From Bacillus pumilus (GTDB lineage: Bacteria; Bacillota; Bacilli; Bacillales; Bacillaceae), in NCBI RefSeq assembly GCF_024498355.1, contig NZ_CP101833.1, positions 725,001-789,000 on the forward strand: DNA of 64,000 nt. The letters are read 5' to 3'. Positions 33,779-44,762 of the stretch are shown here, in pieces (positions within the stretch are counted from its first letter, which is position 1; every line of letters starts with the position of its first letter). The notes under the pieces were generated by a model, which worked only from the letters and a program-made list of their open reading frames with translations, ran no database searches and was not told where the DNA came from. The position numbers and the translations under genes were made by a program.

Positions 33779-34783
33779 TTATGAAATTTTGACAAGCTGT
33801 TTCCCGACATTTTCGCCTTTGAACAGTCCAATGAATGCATCAGGAATGTTGTCAAAGCCTTCGGTAATGGTTTCTTTGTAAGTGAGTTGATCTTCTTTCA
33901 CCCATTGTGCAAGATCCTTTGCCGCCTCTTCAAAACGATCTGCGTAGTTGGCAACAATAAACCCTTGCATCAATGCGCTTGTTTTAATGAGCTTTGTTTG
34001 CACACGCGGTCCAATGTCCTCGCTTGCGCTAATGTTATAAGAAGAAATAGCCCCGCACACTGGAATGCGTGCAAAACGGTTCAAATGATTCATCACTGCG
34101 TCAGAAATCTCACCGCCTACATTGTCAAAATACACATCGACACCGTTTGGACAGGCTTTTGCAATAGCATCATCTAAATCATTTGTTGTTTTATAATTAA
34201 TGGTTTCATCAAAGCCCAGCTCTTTTAAATAAGCAAGTTTATCATCAGATCCGGCAATTCCGACGACGTGTGCGCCTTTGATTTTAGCGATTTGTCCGAC
34301 AACGGAACCAACGGCACCTGCGGCTCCTGAAATGACAACCGTCTCGCCTTCTTTTGGCTGACCAATTGAAAGAAGTCCAAAATAGGCTGTTTGCCCAGGC
34401 ATGCCCAAAATCCCTAAGTAATAGGATAATGGCGCAATGGATGGATCAATTTTTGTCAGCGACTCAGCTTTGGCAGTCGAATATTCCTGCCAGCCGAGGA
34501 ATCCAAGGACAAAATCACCTTTTTCAAATTGAGGAGATGTTGACTCGACGACTTCTCCGACAACACCACCTTGAATCACTTCATTTAGTTTGAACGGAGG
34601 TGTATAGGATTTTGTATCCTGCATTCGTCCTCTCATATAAGGATCTACAGAAACATATTTCGTTTGAATCAAGACTTCGCCATCTTGCGGCACGGGTATA
34701 TCAACTGTTTCAAAACGAAAAACATCTTTTGTAGGTAATCCTTTTGGACGTTTTGCTAATTGAATTTGCTTTTGTTGACTCAT
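33779..34783 (-). CDS. yfmJ: NADP-dependent medium-chain oxidoreductase
   Basis: 334 aa zinc-free MDR-family enzyme (leukotriene B4 dehydrogenase/curcumin reductase-like). YVSVDPYMRGRM (about 40-51) is the group signature, the dinucleotide loop is SGAAGAVGSVVGQIAK (about 150-165), and FDNVGGEISDAVM follows. Likely reduces alpha,beta-unsaturated ketones or quinones in the cytosol. SD AAGGAAGG. Position matches B. subtilis yfmJ. Confidence 0.87.
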   Translation of the reverse strand: MSQQKQIQLAKRPKGLPTKDVFRFETVDIPVPQDGEVLIQTKYVSVDPYMRGRMQDTKSYTPPFKLNEVIQGGVVGEVVESTSPQFEKGDFVLGFLGWQEYSTAKAESLTKIDPSIAPLSYYLGILGMPGQTAYFGLLSIGQPKEGETVVISGAAGAVGSVVGQIAKIKGAHVVGIAGSDDKLAYLKELGFDETINYKTTNDLDDAIAKACPNGVDVYFDNVGGEISDAVMNHLNRFARIPVCGAISSYNISASEDIGPRVQTKLIKTSALMQGFIVANYADRFEEAAKDLAQWVKEDQLTYKETITEGFDNIPDAFIGLFKGENVGKQLVKIS

Positions 34784-34904
34784 GTCAAATCCTTCCTTTC
34801 ACTTGCATCCTAGTTTTACATTAACATGATGCTTCTTTTCATTCAAAACATACGGTCTTTTCAAAACACATACAAAAAAGCAGCCACCATCCAAAAGAAT
34901 GGGA

Positions 34905-35282
34905 CTACTTTTTTTGAAAAGAGACAGAGAAGAGCGGCGGGAGACAACCAAACAGCTGATATACGTCCGCATCACGTTCTTTTAACAAATATTCATTTGC
35001 ATTTTGCATGGAGGCTTTTATCATATCGCGCGTCACAAAAGGAAAAAGGATATTCAAGTATGAGGACAACAGGTCTTGTGGATCTTGATCAATCGACTCG
35101 ATATCTCCAATGTTCATAATGATAGAAAAGAGATAATCAATGGAGATGTGAAAGTGCTGTTCAGCAAACAATGTAAGCGACTTTGCTTTTGCTTCTTCAG
35201 GATTCCACTTTTGAAAAAGCTGTTTCACCAAATCACTGACAACCCAAGCATTAAACTGCTGCTCCACTGAAAAATAATACAT
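34905..35282 (-). CDS. yfmB: Conserved hypothetical protein, YfmB-like, 125 aa
   Basis: Small soluble protein starting MYYFSVEQQFNAWVVSDLVK and rich in helices, with IDYLFSIIMNIGDIESID in the middle. The ATG at 35282 follows GAGGTAGAG; upstream in-frame codons lack a ribosome site. Size and position between yfmJ and yflT agree with B. subtilis yfmB, on which the symbol rests. Function unknown. Confidence 0.6.
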   Translation of the reverse strand: MYYFSVEQQFNAWVVSDLVKQLFQKWNPEEAKAKSLTLFAEQHFHISIDYLFSIIMNIGDIESIDQDPQDLLSSYLNILFPFVTRDMIKASMQNANEYLLKERDADVYQLFGCLPPLFSVSFQKK

Positions 35283-35445
35283 CAGCTCTACCTCATTTCT
35301 AGCCTCCAGTATAAGAATTGTACAACAAATCAACAGGAATGAACACGATATTTCAGAAAATTTAGTCAATTTCACAGGGTTTTTGTCAAAAATAAGTCAA
35401 TAGGCACGGTAAATACATGCAGCAAAATGGATGTGCTCGTGGAAG

Positions 35446-35470
35446 GTTTAATGACAAAAGTGACGGGTAA
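35446..35470 (+). promoter_or_regulatory. SigB-type promoter of yflT
   Basis: GTTTAA, 13-bp spacer, then GGGTAA: a close match to the SigB consensus GTTTAA-N12-15-GGGTAT, placed about 35 bp before the start codon. Fits the general-stress role of YflT. Confidence 0.75.
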
Positions 35471-35503
35471 AAGATTCGTAAGAGGTTAAAGGAGGAATAT
35501 AAA

Positions 35504-35851
35504 ATGAAACCTGTTGTAAGAGAGTATTCAAATGATGAAACACTTCAACGAGATGTAGAGCAATTAAAAGAACTCGGTGTTGCAAGAGAGGACATTTATG
35601 TTCTGTCCCATGACGATGACCGAACAGAGCGTATTGCAAGTCATGCAGATGCCAATACGATAGGTCCAAGAGAAGTTGGACTTAAACATGCTGTTGGGAA
35701 TATCTTTAGTAAAAAGGGCGATGAGCTCCGCAATAAAATTCAAGAGATTGGATTCACTAAAGAAGAAGCTGAAACATTTGAAGAACACTTAGACGAGGGA
35801 AAAGTCCTTCTATTTGTAACAGATCATGAAAAAGTGAAAACCTGGGCCTAA
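35504..35851 (+). CDS. yflT: General stress protein 17M family (YflT)
   Basis: 115 aa; the YflT domain covers the whole protein: REYSNDETLQRDVEQLKELG, DIYVLSHDDDRTERIA, and FTKEEAETFEEHLDEGKVLLFV near the C-terminus. Strong SD AAAGGAGG. A SigB promoter lies just upstream. Cytosolic stress protein of unknown mechanism. Its 3' end carries dispersed repeat copy C inserted into the terminator. Confidence 0.87.
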   Translation: MKPVVREYSNDETLQRDVEQLKELGVAREDIYVLSHDDDRTERIASHADANTIGPREVGLKHAVGNIFSKKGDELRNKIQEIGFTKEEAETFEEHLDEGKVLLFVTDHEKVKTWA

Positions 35852-35874
35852 ACGCAAACTTTAAAAAGCCTCTT

Positions 35875-36015
35875 GACAAAGGGCTGAAATTTTTATTTTA
35901 GCCCTTTGTCTTCTTTTGAAGTCAAGGAAGGACGAGCACTGGAACGAAGCGAATTTGACATTCGTGAGCACCAGAGCGCAGACCTGACAAAGAATGCGAG
36001 AGTTGTCTACACGCT
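35875..36015 (-). repeat. Dispersed repeat, copy C (141 bp, reverse orientation)
   Basis: Reverse-orientation copy with hairpin GACAAAGGGCT/AGCCCTTTGTC, the conserved GCGAATTTGACATTCGTGAG block and GTCTACACGCT at its end. About 20 bp containing the inner inverted-repeat arm are missing. Flanked by AAGCCTCTT on both sides (35866-35874 and 36016-36024): the left flank is a partial and the right flank a complete terminator. Confidence 0.8.
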
Positions 36016-36046
36016 AAGCCTCTTACTTTTGTAAGGGGCTTTTTTT
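36016..36046 (+). terminator. Terminator of yflT, displaced by repeat copy C
   Basis: Stem AGCCTCTTAC/GTAAGGGGCT (one G-T pair) with a T7 run. The first nine bases also occur just before the repeat. Confidence 0.75.
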
Positions 36047-36049
36047 CAT

Positions 36050-36403
36050 GTCTTCATGTTTAGATCAGACATCCATCTTTTTTACTGTAATAAGAAAGTT
36101 GAATGGATTGGAATAAACAGTAAATCATCTAATTGAAAATGTAGAAATACCAAAGAAAATCATCAAAAAACAGAAAAAATAGTCGAAATATCACAAATAA
36201 CCACTCGGGAAATAATTATGATATATTTCATTTTTGTCTCAAAATGAAATAAAAATCTTGTGTAATTTAGTAGATAAATTTCTTAGTTCTATAGATTTAA
36301 ATTGTATTTTTGTGTAGAAATTAGTGTTTTAAGGTCAAGAAACCACGAAAAATACCTGTATTTTCAATTAGAAAATTCATTCTAATATTTAGGAAATAAT
36401 CTA
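36050..36403. other. AT-rich stretch without genes
   Basis: Very AT-rich, with no open frame preceded by a ribosome site. It forms the upstream region of the pyrimidotriazine-type cluster and may be an insertion scar or a curved-DNA activator region; nothing specific is recognised. Confidence 0.5.
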
Positions 36404-36432
36404 TTGACAAAATAATCTAAAAACAATATATT
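36404..36432 (+). promoter_or_regulatory. Strong SigA-type promoter before the tox-like operon
   Basis: TTGACA, exactly 17 bp, then TATATT. The predicted transcript would have a leader of over 300 nt before the 22-codon peptide. A second weaker promoter may lie near 36681-36708 (TTGTAT/TACAAA), just upstream of the cre. Confidence 0.6.
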
Positions 36433-36710
36433 GAGCTTAATCCAGTCGTTATGGAATTAGTTGTTAAAAAATCTGGTAGGTTTACTCGAAGCATATTCTA
36501 GTGAAAGGTGGTGCATGCAACCAAAGGACAAGTGATTCTGAGGGATATACATGTTCTACTAGACTAGAGAAAATGATTTTTTATTTGAAGAAGAAACGGA
36601 AGAATGATAGTCGTTTTAAACAATAGTTTGAACTTTCTACTACGATCAATTTGCAAGATGTATCAAAAAGATGTCAGTTCTTGTATAAGCCGATTAGAGG
36701 AATACAAAAG

Positions 36711-36724
36711 AGAAAGCGCTTTCA
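36711..36724 (+). promoter_or_regulatory. CcpA catabolite-responsive element in the tox-like leader
   Basis: AGAAAGCGCTTTCA is a near-perfect palindromic cre, 40-50 bp before the leader peptide start. It suggests glucose repression of the whole cluster. Confidence 0.7.
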
Positions 36725-36762
36725 ATTAAACCTTGATCAAGCAGTGAAGGAGGTGAACTCAT

Positions 36763-36831
36763 ATGAAAAAAAGAGACAACAAGCTGAGGCGCCGTATCTT
36801 GCGAATGGCTGCATGTGAGGATGAGTGCTGA
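36763..36831 (+). CDS. 22-aa leader or carrier peptide at the head of the tox-like operon
   Basis: A perfect AAGGAGGTGA ribosome site lies 7 nt before an ATG opening a 22-codon frame: MKKRDNKLRRRILRMAAC then EDEC and stop. The first half is strongly basic and the tail is acidic with two cysteines (18 and 22). An imperfect hairpin and T7 run follow at once. Two readings are possible: (1) a regulatory leader peptide coupled to transcription attenuation; (2) a small peptide substrate or carrier for the FGE-like or other enzymes of the operon. No homologue is known to me. Translation is strongly suggested by the ribosome site; function is open. Confidence 0.6.
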   Translation: MKKRDNKLRRRILRMAACEDEC

Positions 36832-36834
36832 AAA

Positions 36835-36869
36835 AGAAGAATGAACATGTGGGATGCTTCTCTTTTTTT
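36835..36869 (+). terminator. Attenuator-like hairpin after the leader peptide
   Basis: AGAAG/CTTCT with an inner AT/AT pairing and one mismatch, followed directly by T7. It lies 4 nt after the peptide stop and about 110 bp before the methyltransferase gene, the layout of a ribosome-controlled attenuator. The stem is weak. Confidence 0.5.
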
Positions 36870-36977
36870 AGAAAACAGATTTTTCTAGAAAATCCATCTT
36901 TCATTCTATCATAAGGCTTTTTGCTTGAAGACCATCATTGTCAGAAAAGGTGATTGTGAATTGAAGGAGGTCCCGTG

Positions 36978-37634
36978 ATGAAAAAGGCTTTGTACCATGA
37001 AGACAGTGGGTTGTATTTAGAAAAAATGCGCATGGCATTTCAAGAACACTATGAGCAAAGAACAGATATGTGGTCCACTGATCCGTCATTAACGGACGCA
37101 GCTGTGATGTCATTAAAGGCATGGCGTTCAAGGGAAAAGGATGCACTTGCTTCTGTGCTGGATATCGGGTGCGGGAACGGCCGGGCACTTGAACATTTAA
37201 GCGGACTTTCAGCATATGTCGGCATTGATCTGTATGAGCATGAGGAGTGGGAAGGGTTAAAGAAAAAAGACACGATTTCTGTCCATTTCGTTCATCAGGA
37301 TTTTATGTCATGGTCGAGTGATCAGGGGCGCGAGGTGCAGTTTGATTTAATTTTAGATCATGGCTGTTTTCACCATCAACATCCTGATGATCACGAACGT
37401 TACTTAAAGCAGGTCTCTTCTTTACTTCATGAAGGTGGCGTCTTTTCACTTGTTGTATGGGGAGAAGAGTGGAAAACAGGATTAATCGGAGAAGATGGCC
37501 GATTTCATTTTTCGTTTTCAGATTCTCAGCTTGGAGAAAGAATTTGTACATCAGGTCTTGAGCTTGTATCGATTGCACCATTAAAAGCAAAGGCCGGAAT
37601 CAGCCAGCATCATGTCATTGCCGTCAAAATCTAG
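36978..37634 (+). CDS. toxA: SAM-dependent methyltransferase, ToxA-like, 218 aa
   Basis: Class I methyltransferase: motif I VLDIGCGNGRALEHL (residues 60-74), acidic end of strand 2 in YVGIDLYE, then FDLILDHGCFHHQHPDDHERYL (about 115-136) and GVFSLVVWGEEW. AAGGAGG lies 7 nt before the ATG at 36978; the GTG just before it is too close. In Burkholderia toxABCDE, ToxA N-methylates didemethyltoxoflavin as the last step, and the neighbours here supply the rest of that pathway. The symbol is by cluster analogy; the methyl acceptor is inferred. Confidence 0.7.
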   Translation: MKKALYHEDSGLYLEKMRMAFQEHYEQRTDMWSTDPSLTDAAVMSLKAWRSREKDALASVLDIGCGNGRALEHLSGLSAYVGIDLYEHEEWEGLKKKDTISVHFVHQDFMSWSSDQGREVQFDLILDHGCFHHQHPDDHERYLKQVSSLLHEGGVFSLVVWGEEWKTGLIGEDGRFHFSFSDSQLGERICTSGLELVSIAPLKAKAGISQHHVIAVKI

Positions 37635-37654
37635 TACAAAGGAGGATAAACACG

Positions 37655-38125
37655 ATGTATGAAGTGATGGTTCTTGGTGCAGGTTCAAGTCCAAGTGGCT
37701 TAAGTGCTGCAATCATTATAGCTGAAAAGAAGTATCATCTATTCATCAATGGTGAGTGGCGAGCCCAGCTGATACGCACTTATGTGACCAATAGCATATA
37801 AAGAACCAGATCTTCTAGTAAAAGGTAGAAAGCAGCTCGAAGCTTACGGAGGTGTTCTTTTAAGAAAGGGCGTGCAATTACCGGATGGTGTCGCTGCTCT
37901 TACAGAGAATACAGCGTATGAAGCTCGATTTCTGCTCCTTTGTACTGGACAAAGGCCAGGTCGAAGAGTCGTCGTTCTTCAGGCATTTCTTTTACGAAAA
38001 TAAAGGGACTTAAACGATGAGAGGCATCGCGCATCCATGGAGCGAATGTATGCACCCGGCATTTGTACAGGCATTTCCTCACAAGCCATGATTGCAGCTG
38101 GAAACGCGTGCCCAGGCTGAGGGAG
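37655..38125 (+). pseudogene. Decayed flavin-dependent (TrxB-like) oxidoreductase
   Basis: Strong SD (AAAGGAGGATAA) and start MYEVMVLGAGSSPSGLSAAI, a degenerate FAD-binding motif, followed by stops in that frame. Later pieces in other frames read KEPDLLVKGRKQLEAYGG, YEARFLLLCTGQRPGR and ICTGISSQAMIAAGNACPG, matching the middle and C-terminal FAD motifs of the thioredoxin-reductase-like family. Much of the centre is missing. The ribosome site shows it was once part of the operon; the pathway either lost this step or never needed it. Confidence 0.7.
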
Positions 38126-38198
38126 TGTGCATATTCATCACTCCATCACTGCGCTGTCAAAATCGAATTGGGTGCAGTGATGAATAGGGGGGAGACAA

Positions 38199-38924
38199 AT
38201 GAACAAGTTTGTAGCTGAATTACAATCAATGATTCATCATTTTTCATTTCAAGAAAAAAACTATTTGCTCGTGGGGCCAGTGAATCTGCCAATCTCTATT
38301 CAACATGAGGAGGTGCAGTTTAAATGGTATGCCTTTTCACCTGTTGAACCAGATACAAAGCCAACGATCGAATCCATTGTACAAATGAGTACCACGCAGC
38401 AAACATTTTCCTCTTGTCTCCTATTTGGCGACTTTGAAAATGAGGTACCTCCGCTTGTGCGAATTCATAGTGTCTGCCAAACAGGGGATGTGTTTGGGTC
38501 ACTGAAATGTGATTGCGGTCCACAGCTTGCGTTATCGCTGAAGAAAATCACAGAACACGGAAAAGGCATGCTTGTGTATATGGCCAACCAAGAAGGGCGT
38601 TCCATTGGGCTGATGGCGAAAGCATTCACGTATAAATTACAGGAAATGAAACTGGATACGTTTGAGGCCAATCGCCTGATCGGCTGCGGAGATGATGATC
38701 GGCATTACGAGGAAGCTGCGGCTGTATTGCACTACTTAAACAAAGGGAAACCATTGCACCTGTTAACAAACAATCCAGATAAAGTCGACTCCATTGCTGC
38801 TTACGGGCTTCCAGTTTTACGATTTGATCATACGGTAGAAGCCTCTCTCTATAACGAAGCGTATTTAAAGGCAAAAGCAGCCTCAGGGCATATGGTCGAT
38901 GAGAAGAAATTAATTAATCAGTAG
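38199..38924 (+). CDS. toxB: GTP cyclohydrolase II, ToxB-like
   Basis: 241 aa RibA-type domain without the DHBP synthase half found in the normal Bacillus RibBA. Zinc cysteines at 93, 104 and 106 in VRIHSVCQTGDVFGSLKCDCGPQL-type sequence, then NQEGRSIGL and the C-terminal LLTNNPDKVDSIAAYGL. Opens the GTP imidazole ring to give the 2,5-diaminopyrimidinone ribotide, the first step of both riboflavin and toxoflavin synthesis. A stand-alone copy beside ToxA-, C-, D- and E-like genes indicates a dedicated secondary pathway. SD AGGGGGGAGA. Confidence 0.85.
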   Translation: MNKFVAELQSMIHHFSFQEKNYLLVGPVNLPISIQHEEVQFKWYAFSPVEPDTKPTIESIVQMSTTQQTFSSCLLFGDFENEVPPLVRIHSVCQTGDVFGSLKCDCGPQLALSLKKITEHGKGMLVYMANQEGRSIGLMAKAFTYKLQEMKLDTFEANRLIGCGDDDRHYEEAAAVLHYLNKGKPLHLLTNNPDKVDSIAAYGLPVLRFDHTVEASLYNEAYLKAKAASGHMVDEKKLINQ

Positions 38925-38956
38925 ATGAGTTTATTTAAAGAAGGCGGGAGAAAAGC

Positions 38957-39745
38957 GTGAAACCTGATATCAATTGGATTCAAATCCCAAGCGGCTATGC
39001 AACGATTGGAAGTAATGAAGAAGATATGAAAAAGGCATCAGAATTTTGGAAGGACAAGCTTCTCAATCCAGCCTATGGACGTGAGAAAAAATTTCAAAAA
39101 TGGCTGTACAAAGAATTTCCATCCTATCAGCCGTATATCAATGAATTTTTTATCTCAGATACGGTCGTACCAAATGAATTGTATCAAAGCTATTGTGATG
39201 AAACAGGCCAGACTTATCCGGAAAGCTTAACGAACCCAGAGCTTGGCGGAGGAAAAGACCATCCAGCTTGGGGCATGGATATCGAGGAAGCCTTCTCGTT
39301 CTGTCAGTGGCTGAGCGGGAAGCTCGGATATGACGTTTCAATCCCTACTGAAGAAGAATGGGAGTATGCTGCCCGGGGTAACACGAGAAATCAATACCCG
39401 TGGGGAGATGAGTTCGATCCTTCTTGCTGCAATACGCACGAATCCAATATCGAAAAAACGACGCCTGTCCGTCATTACGAAAAGGGCAGATCCCTATTTG
39501 GACTTTATGATATGGGAGGCAATGTCGAGGAATGGGTCAACACCAAATATCACGTATATGAAGGCGGGATCGAGGTCGTAGATGATTTAACGGAAACAAT
39601 CGGCAGCGATTACTACATTCTAAAAGGCGGCTCCTTCGCAAGAGGCGGAGATTTATGCAGAGTCGCAAGAAGACACGGGAAGCACCCAGACCCCGTTTTT
39701 CGATTTACTGGTTTTCGTCTAGTTACTCGTCAAAAAAACATATAA
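38957..39745 (+). CDS. toxD: FGE/SUMF1-fold protein, ToxD-like
   Basis: 262 aa formylglycine-generating-enzyme-sulfatase domain: start IQIPSGYATIGSNEEDM, middle PAWGMDIEEAFSFCQWLS, IPTEEEWEYAARG (about 130-142), GLYDMGGNVEEWV (about 180-192) and tail GGSFARGGDLCRVARRHG-FRFTGFRLV. The paired copper-binding cysteines of true FGE are not both present; only the one in GDLCRVARR remains. It is therefore more like EgtB-type or ToxD oxidases than a sulfatase activator. In toxoflavin clusters the ToxD member has this fold. Probably acts in triazine-ring (N-N) formation; inferred from cluster context. Confidence 0.75.
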   Translation: MKPDINWIQIPSGYATIGSNEEDMKKASEFWKDKLLNPAYGREKKFQKWLYKEFPSYQPYINEFFISDTVVPNELYQSYCDETGQTYPESLTNPELGGGKDHPAWGMDIEEAFSFCQWLSGKLGYDVSIPTEEEWEYAARGNTRNQYPWGDEFDPSCCNTHESNIEKTTPVRHYEKGRSLFGLYDMGGNVEEWVNTKYHVYEGGIEVVDDLTETIGSDYYILKGGSFARGGDLCRVARRHGKHPDPVFRFTGFRLVTRQKNI

Positions 39746-39763
39746 AGATAGGAGTGTAAAACC

Positions 39764-41521
39764 ATGCATAGAGGACCAATTACATCTGTTTTATCTACTG
39801 AGCATGACCAAATTGTCTACACTGGCGGCTATGACCGCTGTATTTATAAGTGGGACCGGGCAACAGGAGAAGGAACGTTTATCGGGAGTCACGAGCATAT
39901 CATTAACTCTTTATCTCTTTCTGAAAGTGGAAAGTATCTAGCGAGTGCATCGTCAGACTATACCATTCAATTGTATGATACAGGCACACAGACACGAATT
40001 CGTACGCTGTTTGGTCATGCGGATGATGTGGAAGCCGTCGCCTTTGCCAAACAGGATACCTTGCTAGTATCGGTATCTAGAGATAGAAGATGCTTAGTAT
40101 GGGATATCGAAACAGGAGCCATCTTACGAGAATTCCATGGACATAGCAAAGATGTATTAGCTGTATGGATACATGGGGATAAAGCTTATACAACAGGTGA
40201 TGATGGCTATGTCCTTGTTTGGCTGTATGATACAGGAGAAATTGTGGGGGAAATTGGCCCATTTGATTATGAGCTGGACACAATCAGCGGCAGCAATCAA
40301 AAAGAAGTGTTTGCACTTGGCAGAGATGATGGCACCGTCATCATATATGATGCGAACACTTTACAGGAGAAAAAAATCATCAAAGCCCATTTACAGGGTG
40401 TAAAGCGTGTGAATTTTTCTCCGAGCGGAGATTACTTGCTGACAGCAGGCTATGACCATTTAATTAAGCTGTGGAATTATGAAACGGGAGATTTAATCGA
40501 TACGCTGCTGCCTCATAAATATCAATGGGAGCGCTCGCTTGTCTGGACAGAGGATGAGAAGGCCATCCTAGGAGCCAGCTTTGGGAAAACGTATTGTGAA
40601 TGGTCGATTGAAGAGGGAAAAGTCATATCTGATGAGATTGAACTGGCGACACCGTCTATTAATGATATTGCGTTGACTGATACGGGTGACATCATCACCG
40701 CATCAGATGACGGAAAATTCAGAAAAAACGGGATCGAAATCGCAAAATCGACAGGCGTTTTAACAAATGGGGTGGCTGTCGCACGGGATGGAAGCTATTA
40801 TGCTTGGGGAGATCATGCAAGTCAAGTGCACATTGTACACGAATCATTACAGCAAATGGTCTCTTTTGATCTCAACACAGGCCCAGTCAACAGTGTGTAT
40901 TTCCACGAGGAGGACCGGCAATTCTATATTGGAACTTACGGCGGTTATGTGCATGTCATTTCGACGGAACACTTAAAGGAAATCGGCCGTTCCAAAGCAC
41001 ATGATTGTGCGGTCAAAGCATTAAAGGTAGAAGGAGATCATATCATCACCGCTGCGGTTGAAGGGACCATCTGTCTTCTAGATAAAAAGAGTTTGTCCTT
41101 AAAAGCGGAATATATCGGTGCGACAGAGCTATTAAATGATGTATTTATTGATAGCAAAAGAGACCGCATTGCCATTGTCAGCCGTGACAAGAATGTCAGA
41201 TTGTTTGATTTGCATACAGGTAGAATTTTAGACCAGCACAATGAGCATCAATATTCCATTAAATCAGTCACTGTTACAGATTCTGGCTATATTGTGAGCG
41301 GAGATTATTGGGGATACATCGTTGTGTGGAATCCAGAGTTACATGTGAATACTGGTCCAATCAGAATTGCCAAGAATGGGATTAGTGCAATCAGACAATT
41401 AGGTAATGATGTATATGCAAGCTCATATGACGGCGGTATTTATCACATTAGAGAAGATGGTACGCATACGGAAGTACTGCGCTTATTTGAACAATTTCCG
41501 AAAGAAGTAATCTCTCATTAA
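39764..41521 (+). CDS. toxC: WD40-repeat protein, ToxC-like
   Basis: 585 aa made almost entirely of WD40-type blades. Examples are VYTGGYDRCIYKWDRATGEG, YLASASSDYTIQLYDTGTQT, LVSVSRDRRCLVWDIETGA, LLTAGYDHLIKLWNYETGD and, near the end, YIVSGDYWGYIVVWNPELH. About 12-14 blades suggest two propellers. No signal peptide. WD40 proteins are uncommon in Bacillus but ToxC of Burkholderia is one. Likely an assembly scaffold or an unusual catalyst for the pathway. It follows toxD by 18 bp with an AGGAGTG site. Confidence 0.75.
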   Translation: MHRGPITSVLSTEHDQIVYTGGYDRCIYKWDRATGEGTFIGSHEHIINSLSLSESGKYLASASSDYTIQLYDTGTQTRIRTLFGHADDVEAVAFAKQDTLLVSVSRDRRCLVWDIETGAILREFHGHSKDVLAVWIHGDKAYTTGDDGYVLVWLYDTGEIVGEIGPFDYELDTISGSNQKEVFALGRDDGTVIIYDANTLQEKKIIKAHLQGVKRVNFSPSGDYLLTAGYDHLIKLWNYETGDLIDTLLPHKYQWERSLVWTEDEKAILGASFGKTYCEWSIEEGKVISDEIELATPSINDIALTDTGDIITASDDGKFRKNGIEIAKSTGVLTNGVAVARDGSYYAWGDHASQVHIVHESLQQMVSFDLNTGPVNSVYFHEEDRQFYIGTYGGYVHVISTEHLKEIGRSKAHDCAVKALKVEGDHIITAAVEGTICLLDKKSLSLKAEYIGATELLNDVFIDSKRDRIAIVSRDKNVRLFDLHTGRILDQHNEHQYSIKSVTVTDSGYIVSGDYWGYIVVWNPELHVNTGPIRIAKNGISAIRQLGNDVYASSYDGGIYHIREDGTHTEVLRLFEQFPKEVISH

Positions 41522-41548
41522 GAAAAAGAATGTAAGCGGGGGATTCTC

Positions 41549-41734
41549 ATGATAAGTGTTTGCAAGGAACATATGAAAAAGGGTCTGACTGTACTCAATT
41601 GTCCGCATGTGCTCCTCATTAATAAATATGAATTACGCAAATGCTGTTTCTGTAAACAACGAGCATCGTATAAACTGTTTTATTCCTTGCCTTACTATGA
41701 TCGATCTGAAAAGAAACGGATGGAAAAAATTTAG
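41549..41734 (+). CDS. Small CxxH/CxxC-type zinc-ribbon-like protein, 61 aa
   Basis: Starts ISVCKEHMKKG (C-x-E-H) and has KCCFCKQRASYKL, resembling the YyzF-like CxxH/CxxC family (C-x-EH ... CxxC ... A-x-Y). AGCGGGGGAT ribosome site, 27 bp after toxC, so clearly co-transcribed. The family is uncharacterised and normally chromosomal near yycJ/htrC; a copy within a biosynthetic cluster is unusual. Possible zinc-binding accessory protein. Confidence 0.65.
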   Translation: MISVCKEHMKKGLTVLNCPHVLLINKYELRKCCFCKQRASYKLFYSLPYYDRSEKKRMEKI

Positions 41735-41746
41735 CACATGAGAATA

Positions 41747-41774
41747 GAACTCCTTCATTTTCCTGAAGGAGTTC
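41747..41774 (+). terminator. Strong hairpin inside the tox-like operon
   Basis: A perfect 11-bp stem GAACTCCTTCA/TGAAGGAGTTC, loop TTTTCC, then TTTCCCTT. It lies between the small CxxH gene and the RibD-like gene and could act as a partial terminator or an RNA-processing/stability element. Its descending arm is 30 nt from the next start. Confidence 0.6.
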
Positions 41775-41805
41775 TTTCCCTTGAAAGAGAAGAAAGGAGC
41801 CACAG

Positions 41806-44722
<2,917 letters not shown>

Positions 44723-44732
44723 TCAACAAACA

Positions 44733-44762
44733 GGGATGACTTGATTTGAGTCGTCCTTTTTT
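44733..44762 (+). terminator. Terminator of the collagen-like gene
   Basis: A stem of about 9 bp (GGATGACT-type/AGTCGTCC with one G-T pair) followed by T6. Confidence 0.65.
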
